Assembly: GCA_002471185.1 (NCBI GenBank)
Contig: DKPL01000088.1
Coordinates: forward strand, 1-16,200
DNA from: Bacteroides sp. UBA7335
GTDB taxonomy: Bacteria > Bacteroidota > Bacteroidia > Bacteroidales > Bacteroidaceae
DNA: 16,200 nt
Direction: 5' to 3'
Shown: in pieces, positions 1 through 7,365 of the stretch
How the letters are laid out: the number at the start of each line of letters is the position of its first letter
Numbering within the stretch: position 1 is the stretch's first letter
Translations under genes and position numbers: made by a program
The notes under the pieces: generated by a model
The model's database searches: none
What the model was told of the DNA's origin: nothing
The model's input: the letters and a program-made list of their open reading frames with translations, nothing else

Positions 1-24
1 TTTTATCCCCAAAATCGACCACAT
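1..24 (-). CDS. possible start of a divergent gene, cut by the left edge
   Basis: On the minus strand an ATG at 22-24 is preceded, 6 bases upstream, by AAAGGAG (complement of 31-37), a strong Shine-Dalgarno-like site for a genome where such sites are rare. It opens a frame reading MWSILGIK before the window ends. Only eight codons are visible, so no family can be assigned and the frame may be fortuitous. The ribosome-binding site is the only real support. Confidence 0.3.
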
Positions 25-49
25 TATTAACTCCTTTGTTCGGAGAGCG

Positions 50-79
50 TTTAATCTTCGAAATTCATTAATAAGTTTG
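50..79 (+). promoter_or_regulatory. candidate promoter of the cold-shock/RNA-binding module
   Basis: TAAGTTTG at 72-79 matches the Bacteroidota -7 element TAnnTTTG exactly. An imperfect -33 element (TTTA at 50-53) lies 18 bp upstream, slightly shorter than the usual 19-21 bp. It points toward the helicase remnant and the cold-shock gene. The start site is inferred, not observed. Confidence 0.42.
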
Positions 80-209
80 CTTAGTAAATTAATATATAAT
101 AATTATATCGGTAGTTATAGCCTTAAGGCTTGTAATATCATACAACCTGCACTCGCAAAGCGCAGTGATAATGTGAGCAAACTATAGTATTTTAACGTAA
201 TTGTGTTTT
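80..209 (+). promoter_or_regulatory. A+T-rich leader with small inverted repeats
   Basis: If the promoter at 50-79 is used, the transcript has a leader of roughly 120 bases before the first ATG at 210. It contains a 12-base perfect palindrome at 119-130 (AGCCTTAAGGCT) and an imperfect hairpin around 151-169 (CACT...AGTG enclosing CGC/GCG). Long structured leaders are known on cold-shock mRNAs of other bacteria. Whether this one is a regulatory element is inference. Confidence 0.25.
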
Positions 210-494
210 ATGACTTTTAAAGAACTAAATCTCTCTGTATTCAAACTAAAAACTCTTATAGAGAATTATATAATAACCCCATTTCCCATTCAACAAAAAT
301 CATCATCTGTGGCTTTGAATGGTCGGACTTTGTGGAGTAACTCCTCAACCATCATCAATACAGCCCAAATGCCCCTCATTATCAAACAGCTTATCTACAA
401 AGACTTAGTTGCTATAGGATTTAACTCTCAATGCCTGAGCACCATGATCAATTACGATTTGCCCAATAACCACATTGGACGTGCAGGTAAATAG
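210..494 (+). pseudogene. remnant of a DEAD-box RNA helicase (RhlE type), internally deleted
   Basis: The 94-residue frame from the ATG at 210 (a TTG lies at 201) aligns by eye with the two ends of a DEAD-box helicase. It opens MTFKELNLS, typical of RhlE-like proteins. It keeps a Q-motif-like stretch (TPFPIQQKS, then ALNGR), but where the Walker A motif AQTGTGKT should follow it reads SNSSTIINTAQM. About 30 residues later it jumps to the motif V/VI region: LVAIGF, then INYDLPNNHIGRAGK, echoing LVATDIAARG and INYDLPN...HRIGRAGR. DEAD, SAT and most of both RecA domains are missing, against a usual length near 370-450 residues, so no helicase activity is possible. It stops right after the GRAGK end. 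Similar helicase genes often lie beside cold-shock and RRM genes in Bacteroidota, which supports the assignment. The frame is still open, so a residual small protein cannot be excluded. Confidence 0.7.
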
Positions 495-534
495 AATAAG
501 AAAAAAATTAATACAAAAACCATATAAAGTATAA

Positions 535-975
535 ATGACGAAGAAAATAGCAATGACCAAGCGTGACCGCGAAAAACTGAAAGAAGAAAAGCGAAAAGAT
601 AAGCAAAAACGTAAAGAAGAAAGGCTTAGTAGTGGCACACGCTCTTTTGATGAGATGATAGCATATGTTGACGAAAACGGAATGTTGCACGACACCCCTC
701 CCGAAAGACAACGCGAGGAGATTGATGCATCGACCATAGCAACATCTGTTATGAAACAAGAAGATATCGTAGACGACGCACCACTTAATGGTCGTGTTGA
801 ACACTTTAACTCATCTAAAGGATATGGTTTCATTAAAGATATCAACAGTCAAGAAAAGTATTTTTTCCATATCACCGCAGCACCTGTAGGCATAGCCGAA
901 GGTGACAAGGTAACCTTTGAAACCGAAAAAGGAACCAGAGGTATGAATGCAGTACGTATTTCAATCATTAAATAA
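535..975 (+). CDS. cold-shock-domain protein with basic N-terminal extension
   Basis: This 146-residue protein has a Lys/Arg/Glu-rich, probably helical N-terminal segment (about residues 1-31), a linker, and a C-terminal cold-shock domain (about 84-145). The domain shows both nucleic-acid-binding motifs: KGYGFI at 95-100 and YFFHI at 109-113. Cold-shock domains bind single-stranded RNA or DNA and act as RNA chaperones in the cytoplasm. The charged extension, about twice the length of a classic CspA, is common in Bacteroidota homologues. The start at 535 is taken as the first ATG; Met7 at 553 is an alternative, since neither has a clear Shine-Dalgarno site. The RRM protein follows 23 bp downstream with no terminator between, so co-transcription is likely. 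The family call is firm; the RNA targets are unknown. Confidence 0.93.
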   Translation: MTKKIAMTKRDREKLKEEKRKDKQKRKEERLSSGTRSFDEMIAYVDENGMLHDTPPERQREEIDASTIATSVMKQEDIVDDAPLNGRVEHFNSSKGYGFIKDINSQEKYFFHITAAPVGIAEGDKVTFETEKGTRGMNAVRISIIK

Positions 976-998
976 AAAACAATTTAAATTTTAAGAAG

Positions 999-1349
999 AT
1001 GAACATTTATGTTTCACATTTGAGCTGGGGTACTACCAGCGAAGCTTTAGAGGAATTATTCTCTCAACATGGCGAAGTAGCATCTGCTAACGTAGTTACT
1101 GACCGCGAAACTGGTCGTTCACGTGGTTTTGGTTTTGTAGAAATGCCAAACGACGAAGAAGCTCAAGCAGCTATCAACGCTATCAACGATACTGAATTTG
1201 AAGGTAGAACTATCAACGCTAACGAAGCTCGTCCAAGAGAAGAAAGACCAGCTCGTGGTGGTTTCGGCGGTGGTAACCGTGGTGGTTACAATGGCGGTGG
1301 TAACCGTGGTGGTTACAACGGCGGTGGCAACCGTGGCGGAAGATATTAA
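999..1349 (+). CDS. RRM-domain RNA-binding protein with RGG/GGY tail
   Basis: The 116-residue protein is one RNA recognition motif (about 1-79) with RNP2 at 3-8 (IYVSHL) and RNP1 at 42-49 (RGFGFVEM), both keeping their aromatic contacts. A disordered Arg/Gly/Asn/Tyr tail (about 80-116) carries near-identical GGGNRGGYN repeats. Small RRM proteins of this kind are widespread in Bacteroidota and have been linked to post-transcriptional control, a role filled by Hfq in other bacteria. Such tails typically add non-specific RNA affinity and can promote condensation; that is inference for this protein. It lies 23 bp after the cold-shock gene, with a purine-rich AAGAAG just before the ATG, and ends ahead of a strong terminator. 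The third member of the usual trio, the helicase, survives here only as a remnant. Confidence 0.95.
   Translation: MNIYVSHLSWGTTSEALEELFSQHGEVASANVVTDRETGRSRGFGFVEMPNDEEAQAAINAINDTEFEGRTINANEARPREERPARGGFGGGNRGGYNGGGNRGGYNGGGNRGGRY
1266..1346 (+). repeat. 27-bp tandem repeat coding the glycine-rich tail
   Basis: Two nearly identical 27-bp units (1266-1292, 1293-1319) and a diverged third (1320-1346) encode GGGNRGGYN. Synonymous drift is slight (aat/aac at the end of units 1 and 2), which suggests recent duplication. The copy number could vary between strains and change the tail length without breaking the frame. Confidence 0.85.
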
Positions 1350-1361
1350 TCGACCTCATTG

Positions 1362-1413
1362 AAATAAAAGAGCGGCGAAGACTGATGATTGGTCTTCGCC
1401 GCTTCTTTTTTTT
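1362..1413 (+). terminator. bidirectional intrinsic terminator between convergent genes
   Basis: A perfect 12-bp G+C-rich stem (1371-1382 with 1392-1403) with a 9-base loop is followed on the plus strand by a T-run at 1406-1413. On the minus strand it is followed by TTTTATTT (complement of 1362-1369). It ends the cold-shock/RRM transcript and can also end the convergent ybjQ-type transcript. Confidence 0.93.
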
Positions 1414-1440
1414 ATCGACTGGTCAATGGGGTGGCAATCC

Positions 1441-1761
1441 CTACTCTACCCAAACAGCAGTGCCGCTGGCAGTAACCATCAACATACTTCCACTATTGCC
1501 CACTGTTTCATAGTCTAAATCAACACCTATCACAGCATTGGCACCGCGCGATAGGGCTTCTTGCTCTAACTCTCTCAATGCAGTATTCTTGGCTTCACGA
1601 AGCACCTCTTCGTAAGCACCCGAACGACCACCTACTACATCGCGTATGCTTGCAAAAAGATCACGAAATAAATTGGCTCCAATAATGGTTTCGCCCGATA
1701 CAATGCCATAGTAATGGGTTACTTTCTTTCCTTCGATAAAAGGGGTTGTTGTTAATAACAT
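1441..1761 (-). CDS. YbjQ/UPF0145 (DUF74) family protein
   Basis: The 106-residue protein closely resembles E. coli YbjQ along its whole length: TTTPFIEGKKV at the start, then GANLFRDLFASIRDVVGGRS in the centre, and near the C-terminus ANAVIGVDLDYETVG and GSMLMVTASGTAV. Family members form small oligomers (a pentameric ring is known for a relative); their biochemical role is not settled. The first ATG is at 1761. A TTG two codons upstream extends the frame but has no support, and family starts match the ATG. The gene is alone on this strand, 94 bp past the sufS terminator, so it should have its own promoter, though no exact TAnnTTTG was seen there. It shares the hairpin at 1371-1403 for termination. 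Family assignment is firm, function unknown. Confidence 0.93.
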   Translation of the reverse strand: MLLTTTPFIEGKKVTHYYGIVSGETIIGANLFRDLFASIRDVVGGRSGAYEEVLREAKNTALRELEQEALSRGANAVIGVDLDYETVGNSGSMLMVTASGTAVWVE

Positions 1762-1855
1762 AATCAATGTGTATTAAAGTTATTTGCTATCTTATTAGAC
1801 GCACGTAGTAGAGCAAAAGTTGCAAATCAACAATAATTTATGGCCAATAGAAGAT

Positions 1856-1893
1856 AAAAAAACCGATGCAACTTATAGATTTAGTTACATCGG
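1856..1893 (-). terminator. intrinsic terminator after sufS
   Basis: On the minus strand an 11-bp stem with one mismatch (1883-1893 with 1863-1873) is followed by seven T residues (complement of 1856-1862). It lies about 25 bp past the sufS stop codon and marks the end of the rimP-to-sufS block. Confidence 0.88.
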
Positions 1894-1919
1894 CCTTTAA
1901 ACTGTATAGGTTAGTTCTA

Positions 1920-3131
1920 TCAAAACATCTGACTGACACGGGCTATACCTGCCACTAGCACATCTATCTCCTCTTTAGTATTGTACATACCAAAGGATGC
2001 ACGAACCGTGCCTTCGATACCCAAACGTTGCATCAACGGTTGAGCACAATGATGACCGGTGCGAACAGCTATGCCAAGACGATCGAGCAAAGTACCCATA
2101 TCGAAATGGTGAATATCGCCTACCAAGAATGAAATAACACCACTCTTGTGAGCTGCCTCGCCAAATATACGCATACCTGGAATCTCTTTCATACGGGCAG
2201 TAGCATACTCGGTAAGCATGTGCTCGTGAGCAGCAATATTGTCAATACCAATGCCATTAACATAGTCTAATGCTTTGGCAAAACCGGTAGTACCAATATA
2301 GTCGGGGGTGCCTGCTTCAAACTTAAAAGGTAGTTCGTTGAAGGTGGTTTTCTCGAAAGATACATACTGAATCATCTCACCTCCACCTTGGTAAGGCGGT
2401 AGACGGTCTAACCACTCTTCTTTGCCATAAACCACACCAACACCGGTAGGTCCGTAGACTTTATGACCGGAGAAGACGATAAAATCGGCATCAAGGTCTT
2501 GCACATCAACCTTCATATGCGGGATAGACTGAGCAGCATCTACCATAAATGGTACACCGTGGGCATGAGCAGTAGCAATCATCTCTTTAATAGGATTGAC
2601 AGTGCCAAGCACATTGGATACTTGCATGATGCTAACAATCTTTGTGCGTTCAGAGAATAGCTTCTCATACTCGTCAAGCAATAGCTCTCCTTTATCGTTC
2701 ATGGGAACAACCTTGATAGCTATGCCCTTGCGAGCTGCAAGCAACTGCCAAGGTACTATGTTACTATGATGCTCCATCACCGAGATTATCACCTCATCAC
2801 CTTCTTCCATAAACTCTTGACCGAAGCTAGAGACTAAAAGATTGATGCCCTCGGTAGTGCCACGCGTAAAGATAATTTCGTTGGTACTACGAGCGTTAAT
2901 GTAGTGACGAACGGTTTCACGAGAACTTTCGTGCAACTCAGTGGCTTGTTGCGATAGATAGTGTACACCACGATGCACATTGGCATTGACCGAGTAGTAC
3001 TCATCTGTAATGGCATCTACCACGATTCGCGGTTTTTGAGTAGTAGCCCCATTATCTAAGTAAACCAAAGGCTTACCATAAACCTTGCGGTCGAGTATGG
3101 GGAAATCTTCACGTATTCTTTGAATATCCAT
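1920..3131 (-). CDS. sufS: SufS, group II cysteine desulfurase
   Basis: SufS is a PLP-dependent enzyme that removes sulfur from L-cysteine, giving alanine and an enzyme persulfide that feeds Fe-S cluster assembly on SufBCD. The 403-residue length is normal for the family. Visible landmarks are the PLP lysine Lys224 in SGHKVYGPTG, the cofactor-stacking His121 in MEHHSN, Asp198 in VDAAQS, and the persulfide-forming Cys362 in RTGHHCAQP. Arg377 in GTVRASFGMYNT is a typical substrate contact. The RTGHHC loop and the RASFGMYNT ending are characteristic of SufS rather than IscS/NifS. It is the last gene of the block, starting 11 bp after sufD and followed by a terminator. SufS usually needs a sulfur acceptor (SufE or SufU) to be fully active; none is encoded in this window, so it must lie elsewhere or be replaced. 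Confidence 0.97.
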   Translation of the reverse strand: MDIQRIREDFPILDRKVYGKPLVYLDNGATTQKPRIVVDAITDEYYSVNANVHRGVHYLSQQATELHESSRETVRHYINARSTNEIIFTRGTTEGINLLVSSFGQEFMEEGDEVIISVMEHHSNIVPWQLLAARKGIAIKVVPMNDKGELLLDEYEKLFSERTKIVSIMQVSNVLGTVNPIKEMIATAHAHGVPFMVDAAQSIPHMKVDVQDLDADFIVFSGHKVYGPTGVGVVYGKEEWLDRLPPYQGGGEMIQYVSFEKTTFNELPFKFEAGTPDYIGTTGFAKALDYVNGIGIDNIAAHEHMLTEYATARMKEIPGMRIFGEAAHKSGVISFLVGDIHHFDMGTLLDRLGIAVRTGHHCAQPLMQRLGIEGTVRASFGMYNTKEEIDVLVAGIARVSQMF

Positions 3132-3142
3132 AATATTACTCC

Positions 3143-4486
3143 TTATTTACAGATAGCGCAGCCCTGACACTTGTTCAGTTCGCCACGGAATCGCTTTTCA
3201 ACCAATATATGCAAGCGATCTTTTAAAGGCTCCATACGAATCTTATCGATCACTTCATTTACAAAAGCAAACATCAGCAACAGACGAGCCTCTTTCTCGG
3301 CAATACCACGGGCACGCATATAGAATAGAGCACTTTCATCAAGCTGACCTACAGTAGCACCGTGCGAACACTTCACATCGTCAGCATAGATTTCGAGCTG
3401 CGGCTGAGTGTACATACGAGCTTCGCGAGTGGCACACAAGTTGCGATTGGTTTGTTGCGAACTGGTGTGTTGTGCATCCGGACGAACCAACACCAAACCG
3501 GCAAAGGCTCCTACAGCGCTATCATCAAGCACATACTTAAATAACTCATTGCTAGTACAATTGGGCACAGTGTGATCAATGGTTGTATGGTTATCAACTT
3601 GCTGAGTTTTATCGGCAATGGCCATACCACATAGGTTGATCTCGGCACCTTCGCCCACCAATACTACTTCGGTTGCATTGCGAGTAACCCCATTGTGTAA
3701 AGTCATACCGTTAAGCAAAACATTGCTATTGGCTTTTTGCTCTACATACATATTGCTGATGCGCACAGTGTTGGTATGCGTTTCTTCCAATTCATAGAAA
3801 TCGAAAGTTGCATTATCGCCAACAAACACCTCAACAACCTGTGTAGATAAGAAGTTTACATCATCCATAGCGTGATCGCATGCCAATAGACGAGCCTGTG
3901 CACCCTCTTCGAGCACCACCAACACACGACGATTAGACATAAAATCAACATCACCACGAAGGATGTTAACCAACTGAATGGGTTTCTCTACAATCACATT
4001 TTTGGGAACATAAAGAAATACTCCGTCTTGAGCAAATGCTGTATTGAAAGCAGTTACACCATCTTTTGACGTATCAGCCAAATGACCATAATACTTCTGC
4101 ACCAACTCAGGATATTGCAAAGCAGCCTCTTTAAGTCCGGTCATTATCACCCCTTCGGGCAAGTTACTCTTAGGCAGTTCTTTATTGTAAAACATATCGT
4201 TTACAACAAAAAATAAGGCAGTACTCATGTTTGGGACATCACATTTAAAGACTTCGTAGGGATTGACCGGTATATCCAAACGGTTTAAGTTCAATCCATA
4301 ATCGTTTGCAAAAAACTTGCTGATGTCGGTATATTTATATTTCTCTATTTTGCGGTTTGGAAAGCCTAGCTCTCTGAAATGATTGAAGCCGGCAGTACGC
4401 ATGTTATTGAGCACGGGAGCCGTATGGCGACAAATCATATCTTCGCACTGCAAAAAGAGATCGATATATTGTTGTTCTACGCTCAT
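3143..4486 (-). CDS. sufD: SufD, Fe-S cluster scaffold subunit
   Basis: SufD pairs with SufB on SufC to form the SufBC2D scaffold on which Fe-S clusters are built in the cytoplasm; it is linked with iron supply. The 447-residue sequence shows the SufB/SufD beta-helix core in its middle and the family's C-terminal block, including KCSHGATVGQLDESALFYM near residue 375 and RARGI just after it. An N-terminal helical region contains GFPNRKIEKYKYTDIS. The very end is unusual: CQGCAICK places Cys440, Cys443 and Cys446 in a CxxCxxC array that E. coli SufD lacks. The gene starts 2 bp after sufC and precedes sufS by 11 bp, so the genes are co-transcribed and probably translationally coupled. Confidence 0.95.
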   Translation of the reverse strand: MSVEQQYIDLFLQCEDMICRHTAPVLNNMRTAGFNHFRELGFPNRKIEKYKYTDISKFFANDYGLNLNRLDIPVNPYEVFKCDVPNMSTALFFVVNDMFYNKELPKSNLPEGVIMTGLKEAALQYPELVQKYYGHLADTSKDGVTAFNTAFAQDGVFLYVPKNVIVEKPIQLVNILRGDVDFMSNRRVLVVLEEGAQARLLACDHAMDDVNFLSTQVVEVFVGDNATFDFYELEETHTNTVRISNMYVEQKANSNVLLNGMTLHNGVTRNATEVVLVGEGAEINLCGMAIADKTQQVDNHTTIDHTVPNCTSNELFKYVLDDSAVGAFAGLVLVRPDAQHTSSQQTNRNLCATREARMYTQPQLEIYADDVKCSHGATVGQLDESALFYMRARGIAEKEARLLLMFAFVNEVIDKIRMEPLKDRLHILVEKRFRGELNKCQGCAICK

Positions 4487-4488
4487 AA

Positions 4489-5256
4489 TTATTCTCCTAA
4501 TTCCTTCTTAATCCAGTCGTATCCTTTTTCTTCTAACTCAAGTACCAAATCGGGACCTGCAGTTTTCACAATGCGACCTTTATAAAGCACGTGCACAATG
4601 TCAGGCTTAATATAGTCGAGCAAGCGTTGGTAGTGAGTAATCACAATGCAGCTGCTTTCGGGAGTTTTGAGTTTATTAACCCCTTCGGCCACAATGCGCA
4701 ATGCATCAATATCAAGCCCAGAGTCTGTTTCGTCTAAGATGCTTAATGTTGGTTCGAGCATAGCCATTTGGAAGATTTCGTTACGCTTCTTCTCTCCACC
4801 CGAAAATCCTTCATTCACCGAACGGTTAGCTAGCTTGTTATCCAACTCAACTACTGCACGTTTTTCACGCATCAGCTTTAAAAACTCACTAGCAGTGAGC
4901 GGAGAAAGGCCTTTGTACTTGCGCTGCTCGTTGACGGCAGCACGCATAAAGTTCACCATGCTTACACCTGGTATCTCTACCGGATATTGAAAGCTAAGGA
5001 ACAAACCTTCGTGACTACGATCTTCGGGAGACAATTCTAACAAGTTCTTTCCACGAAACATAACCGAGCCCTTAGTCACTTCGAAAGCAGGATTACCTAC
5101 TAGAACCGATGATAAAGTACTTTTTCCCGATCCGTTCGGACCCATAATAGCATGTACTTCACCCGGCATTACAGTCAGGTTGATACCTTTCAATATCTCT
5201 TTACCATTGATGTTGGCATGAAGGTCTTTTATCTCTAACATTGGTTTCATTTCCAT
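4489..5256 (-). CDS. sufC: SufC, ABC-type ATPase of the Fe-S scaffold
   Basis: SufC is a soluble ABC ATPase; ATP-driven dimerisation reshapes SufB-SufD to allow cluster assembly. In 255 residues it shows Walker A GPNGSGKST (39-47), the Q-loop Gln90 in LSFQYPVEIPG, the signature FSGGEKKRNEI (151-161), Walker B LSILDE (171-176) with the SufC-typical ETDSGLD extension, and the switch His208 in VITHYQ. There is no membrane segment, as expected. The start at 5256 is kept because AAAGGA lies about 10 bases upstream; Met3 and Met6 are alternatives, and Met6 (MLEIKDLH) matches many homologues. sufB ends 31 bp upstream and sufD begins 2 bp downstream. Confidence 0.97.
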   Translation of the reverse strand: MEMKPMLEIKDLHANINGKEILKGINLTVMPGEVHAIMGPNGSGKSTLSSVLVGNPAFEVTKGSVMFRGKNLLELSPEDRSHEGLFLSFQYPVEIPGVSMVNFMRAAVNEQRKYKGLSPLTASEFLKLMREKRAVVELDNKLANRSVNEGFSGGEKKRNEIFQMAMLEPTLSILDETDSGLDIDALRIVAEGVNKLKTPESSCIVITHYQRLLDYIKPDIVHVLYKGRIVKTAGPDLVLELEEKGYDWIKKELGE

Positions 5257-5287
5257 ATCGTTATTTCCTTTTATTCTAATTAAAAAA

Positions 5288-6796
5288 TTATCCTACGCTA
5301 CCCTCTAGCGAAACAGCAAGAAGCTTTTGTGCTTCGACTGCAAATTCCATAGGTAGCTTATTTAATACCTCTTTTGCATAACCATTTACTATCAATCCAA
5401 TAGCATCTTCGGTCGGAATACCACGTTGGTTGCAATAGAATATTTGATCTTCACTGATTTTACTAGTAGTAGCTTCGTGCTCAACCTGAGCCGTTTCGTT
5501 GTGAATATCCATATAAGGGAATGTATGTGCACCACACTTATCGCCCAACAATAAAGAGTCGCATTGGCTATAGTTGCGTGCATTATCGGCTTTTGAAGCT
5601 ACACGAACCAAACCACGGTAAGAGTTTTGACTCTTTCCTGCCGAAATACCTTTACTCACAATAGTGCTTCGCGTATTCTTGCCCAAATGAATCATCTTGG
5701 TACCGGTATCGGCCTGTTGATAGTTATTGGTCACCGCTACAGAGTAAAATTCAGCAGTAGCGTTATCACCCGTAAGAATGCACGAAGGATATTTCCAAGT
5801 AATGGCCGAACCTGTCTCCACTTGTGTCCACGACAATTTGCTATCTACTCCCTTACAGTTACCTCGTTTGGTCACAAAGTTATATACTCCACCTTTGCCC
5901 TGTGCATCGCCCGGATACCAGTTTTGAACGGTAGAGTATTTTACTTCAGCACGATCATGCACTATAATTTCTACAATTGCTGCATGCAACTGATTTTCGT
6001 CACGCATTGGCGCAGTGCAACCTTCAAGATAGGAAACATAAGAGTCATCGTCAGCCACAATCAATGTACGTTCGAACTGACCGGTATTAGCTGCATTGAT
6101 GCGGAAGTAGGTAGACAACTCCATAGGGCAACGCACTCCCTTAGGAATATAAACAAACGAACCGTCTGAAAATACAGCAGAGTTTAGTGCAGCAAAGAAG
6201 TTATCACGGTAACTCACCACAGATCCTAAATACTGTTTAATCAAGTCTGGGTGCTCTTTTACGGCTTCACTAAACGAACAGAAGATAATCCCCTTCTCCA
6301 TCAATGTTTCTTTAAAGGTAGTCTTTACAGAAACAGAATCGAGAACGGCATCAACTGCTATTCCACTCAAAGCCATACGCTCTTCTAAGGGAATGCCAAG
6401 CTTATCAAATGTTTTGATTAGTTCAGGATCAACCTCATCCATACTTTTAGGCCCCTCTTTTTTCTTTGTGGGATCGGCATAGTAAGAAATTGATTGATAA
6501 TCGATAGGTGGGATACTCAGATGTGCCCAAGTAGGCATTTCTAACGTAAGCCAATATTGGTAGGCTTGCAAACGAAATTCAAGCAACCATTCCGGCTCTT
6601 CTTTCTTTGAAGATATCAAACGGATAACATCTTCATTCAGACCTTTCTCAATGATATCTGTATGAATATCACTGGTAAAGCCATATTTATATTTCTCTTC
6701 AGCCAATTTACGAACAAACTCATTCGATACTTTCGTATCTTCCGCTTTGGGCTTGTTGGTATCGGGCATGTTATTATTAAATTGTTTTTGCTTCAT
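5288..6796 (-). CDS. sufB: SufB, Fe-S cluster assembly scaffold
   Basis: SufB receives persulfide sulfur and carries the nascent cluster within the SufBC2D complex. The 502-residue protein has the expected N-terminal region (FVRKLAEEKYKYGF near 27-40, EPEWLLEFRL near 67-76), a long central beta-helix, and the diagnostic C-terminal block with NYSQCDSLLLG and CGAHTFPYMD. Cys412 corresponds to the essential sulfur-accepting cysteine known as Cys405 in E. coli, and Glu441 in VEHEATTS to the essential Glu434. The ATG at 6796 lies 3 bp after the cvpA stop codon, suggesting coupled translation. Met10 at 6769 is an alternative start because the first nine residues, rich in Asn and Gln, are not conserved in the family. 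Confidence 0.97.
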   Translation of the reverse strand: MKQKQFNNNMPDTNKPKAEDTKVSNEFVRKLAEEKYKYGFTSDIHTDIIEKGLNEDVIRLISSKKEEPEWLLEFRLQAYQYWLTLEMPTWAHLSIPPIDYQSISYYADPTKKKEGPKSMDEVDPELIKTFDKLGIPLEERMALSGIAVDAVLDSVSVKTTFKETLMEKGIIFCSFSEAVKEHPDLIKQYLGSVVSYRDNFFAALNSAVFSDGSFVYIPKGVRCPMELSTYFRINAANTGQFERTLIVADDDSYVSYLEGCTAPMRDENQLHAAIVEIIVHDRAEVKYSTVQNWYPGDAQGKGGVYNFVTKRGNCKGVDSKLSWTQVETGSAITWKYPSCILTGDNATAEFYSVAVTNNYQQADTGTKMIHLGKNTRSTIVSKGISAGKSQNSYRGLVRVASKADNARNYSQCDSLLLGDKCGAHTFPYMDIHNETAQVEHEATTSKISEDQIFYCNQRGIPTEDAIGLIVNGYAKEVLNKLPMEFAVEAQKLLAVSLEGSVG

Positions 6797-6799
6797 TGT

Positions 6800-7312
6800 T
6801 TATATTTGAAGTTCATTTATATATTGTTGCGTCACTTTCTTAGCAGCAGGAATAAAGAGTCCTGACAATTTCTGCATAGGATAGTATAACGCAGAGTCTT
6901 CTTTCTTTGTTCTAGAAATCAAGCTATTATCAGCATCGATATATTCAAGGAAGCCAATAACAAGACTTGCTAACAATAAATATTTAAGTGCACCCAAAAC
7001 TCCACCCAATAGACGGTTTAACCATCCTAAGTGAATCACCTCAAGCGCTTTGGTAAGCAGCGAGGCTACAAGTATAAAGAGCAATGGAACAATTACCCAA
7101 ATAGCCACAAAAGCAATAATATGAGCAACTGTCATGGAGCCATCAATCAGTGGTGAGATTTTTTCAGCAACTGAAGTATACAAAGCTTTAGCGGCAAATA
7201 GCCCCACAATAAGCCCTAGTATAGAAGCCAACTGACGGATGAAGCCTTTTATAAACCCCATAATACATCCAGCTGCAAAAATCACTAATAATATAATATC
7301 TATTGTTGTCAT
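6800..7312 (-). CDS. cvpA: CvpA family inner-membrane protein
   Basis: This 170-residue protein has the layout of the CvpA/colicin V production family. It has an N-terminal hydrophobic segment (about 4-24) with the typical GFIKGFIRQ turn, a second segment (about 27-46), a third (about 62-86), the conserved WLNRLLGGVLGALK loop, and a fourth segment (about 103-122). A polar cytoplasmic or periplasmic tail follows. In other bacteria the family is tied to colicin V export and envelope stress tolerance; the molecular activity is not established. The gene sits between infB and sufB, 3 bp from sufB, so it is expressed with the suf genes. Its ATG is only two bases past a terminator-like hairpin and T-run, leaving no room for a normal ribosome-binding site. 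Confidence 0.9.
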   Translation of the reverse strand: MTTIDIILLVIFAAGCIMGFIKGFIRQLASILGLIVGLFAAKALYTSVAEKISPLIDGSMTVAHIIAFVAIWVIVPLLFILVASLLTKALEVIHLGWLNRLLGGVLGALKYLLLASLVIGFLEYIDADNSLISRTKKEDSALYYPMQKLSGLFIPAAKKVTQQYINELQI

Positions 7313-7314
7313 AT

Positions 7315-7365
7315 AAAAAATAAGGTGGTAAGGTGGCGTTTAACAACGTTACCACATTACCACCT
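7315..7365 (-). terminator. terminator-like hairpin between infB and cvpA
   Basis: On the minus strand, 7346-7365 pairs with 7323-7340. There are 9 bp (AGGTGGTAA/TTACCACCT), one mismatch, 4 bp, a 3-base bulge, then 4 bp around a four-base loop. Two bases later comes a T6 run (complement of 7315-7320). The structure fits an intrinsic terminator or attenuator 25 bp past the infB stop codon, and it abuts the cvpA start at 7312. Read-through must occur if cvpA-suf shares the upstream promoter, since no consensus promoter was seen in the gap. Confidence 0.75.

Noticed and set aside
405..845. 146-codon minus-strand frame opposite the cold-shock gene
   Set aside because: It is Ser/Cys/Phe-rich, as expected for the reverse complement of a Lys/Glu-rich gene; the plus strand encodes a clear cold-shock domain.
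1266..1346. Short direct repeats considered as a CRISPR-like or mobile element
   Set aside because: The repeats are contiguous, in frame, and encode the glycine-rich tail of the RRM protein; there are no spacers.
5627..6169. 180-codon plus-strand frame inside sufB
   Set aside because: No domain or leader signals; the opposite strand encodes well-conserved SufB.
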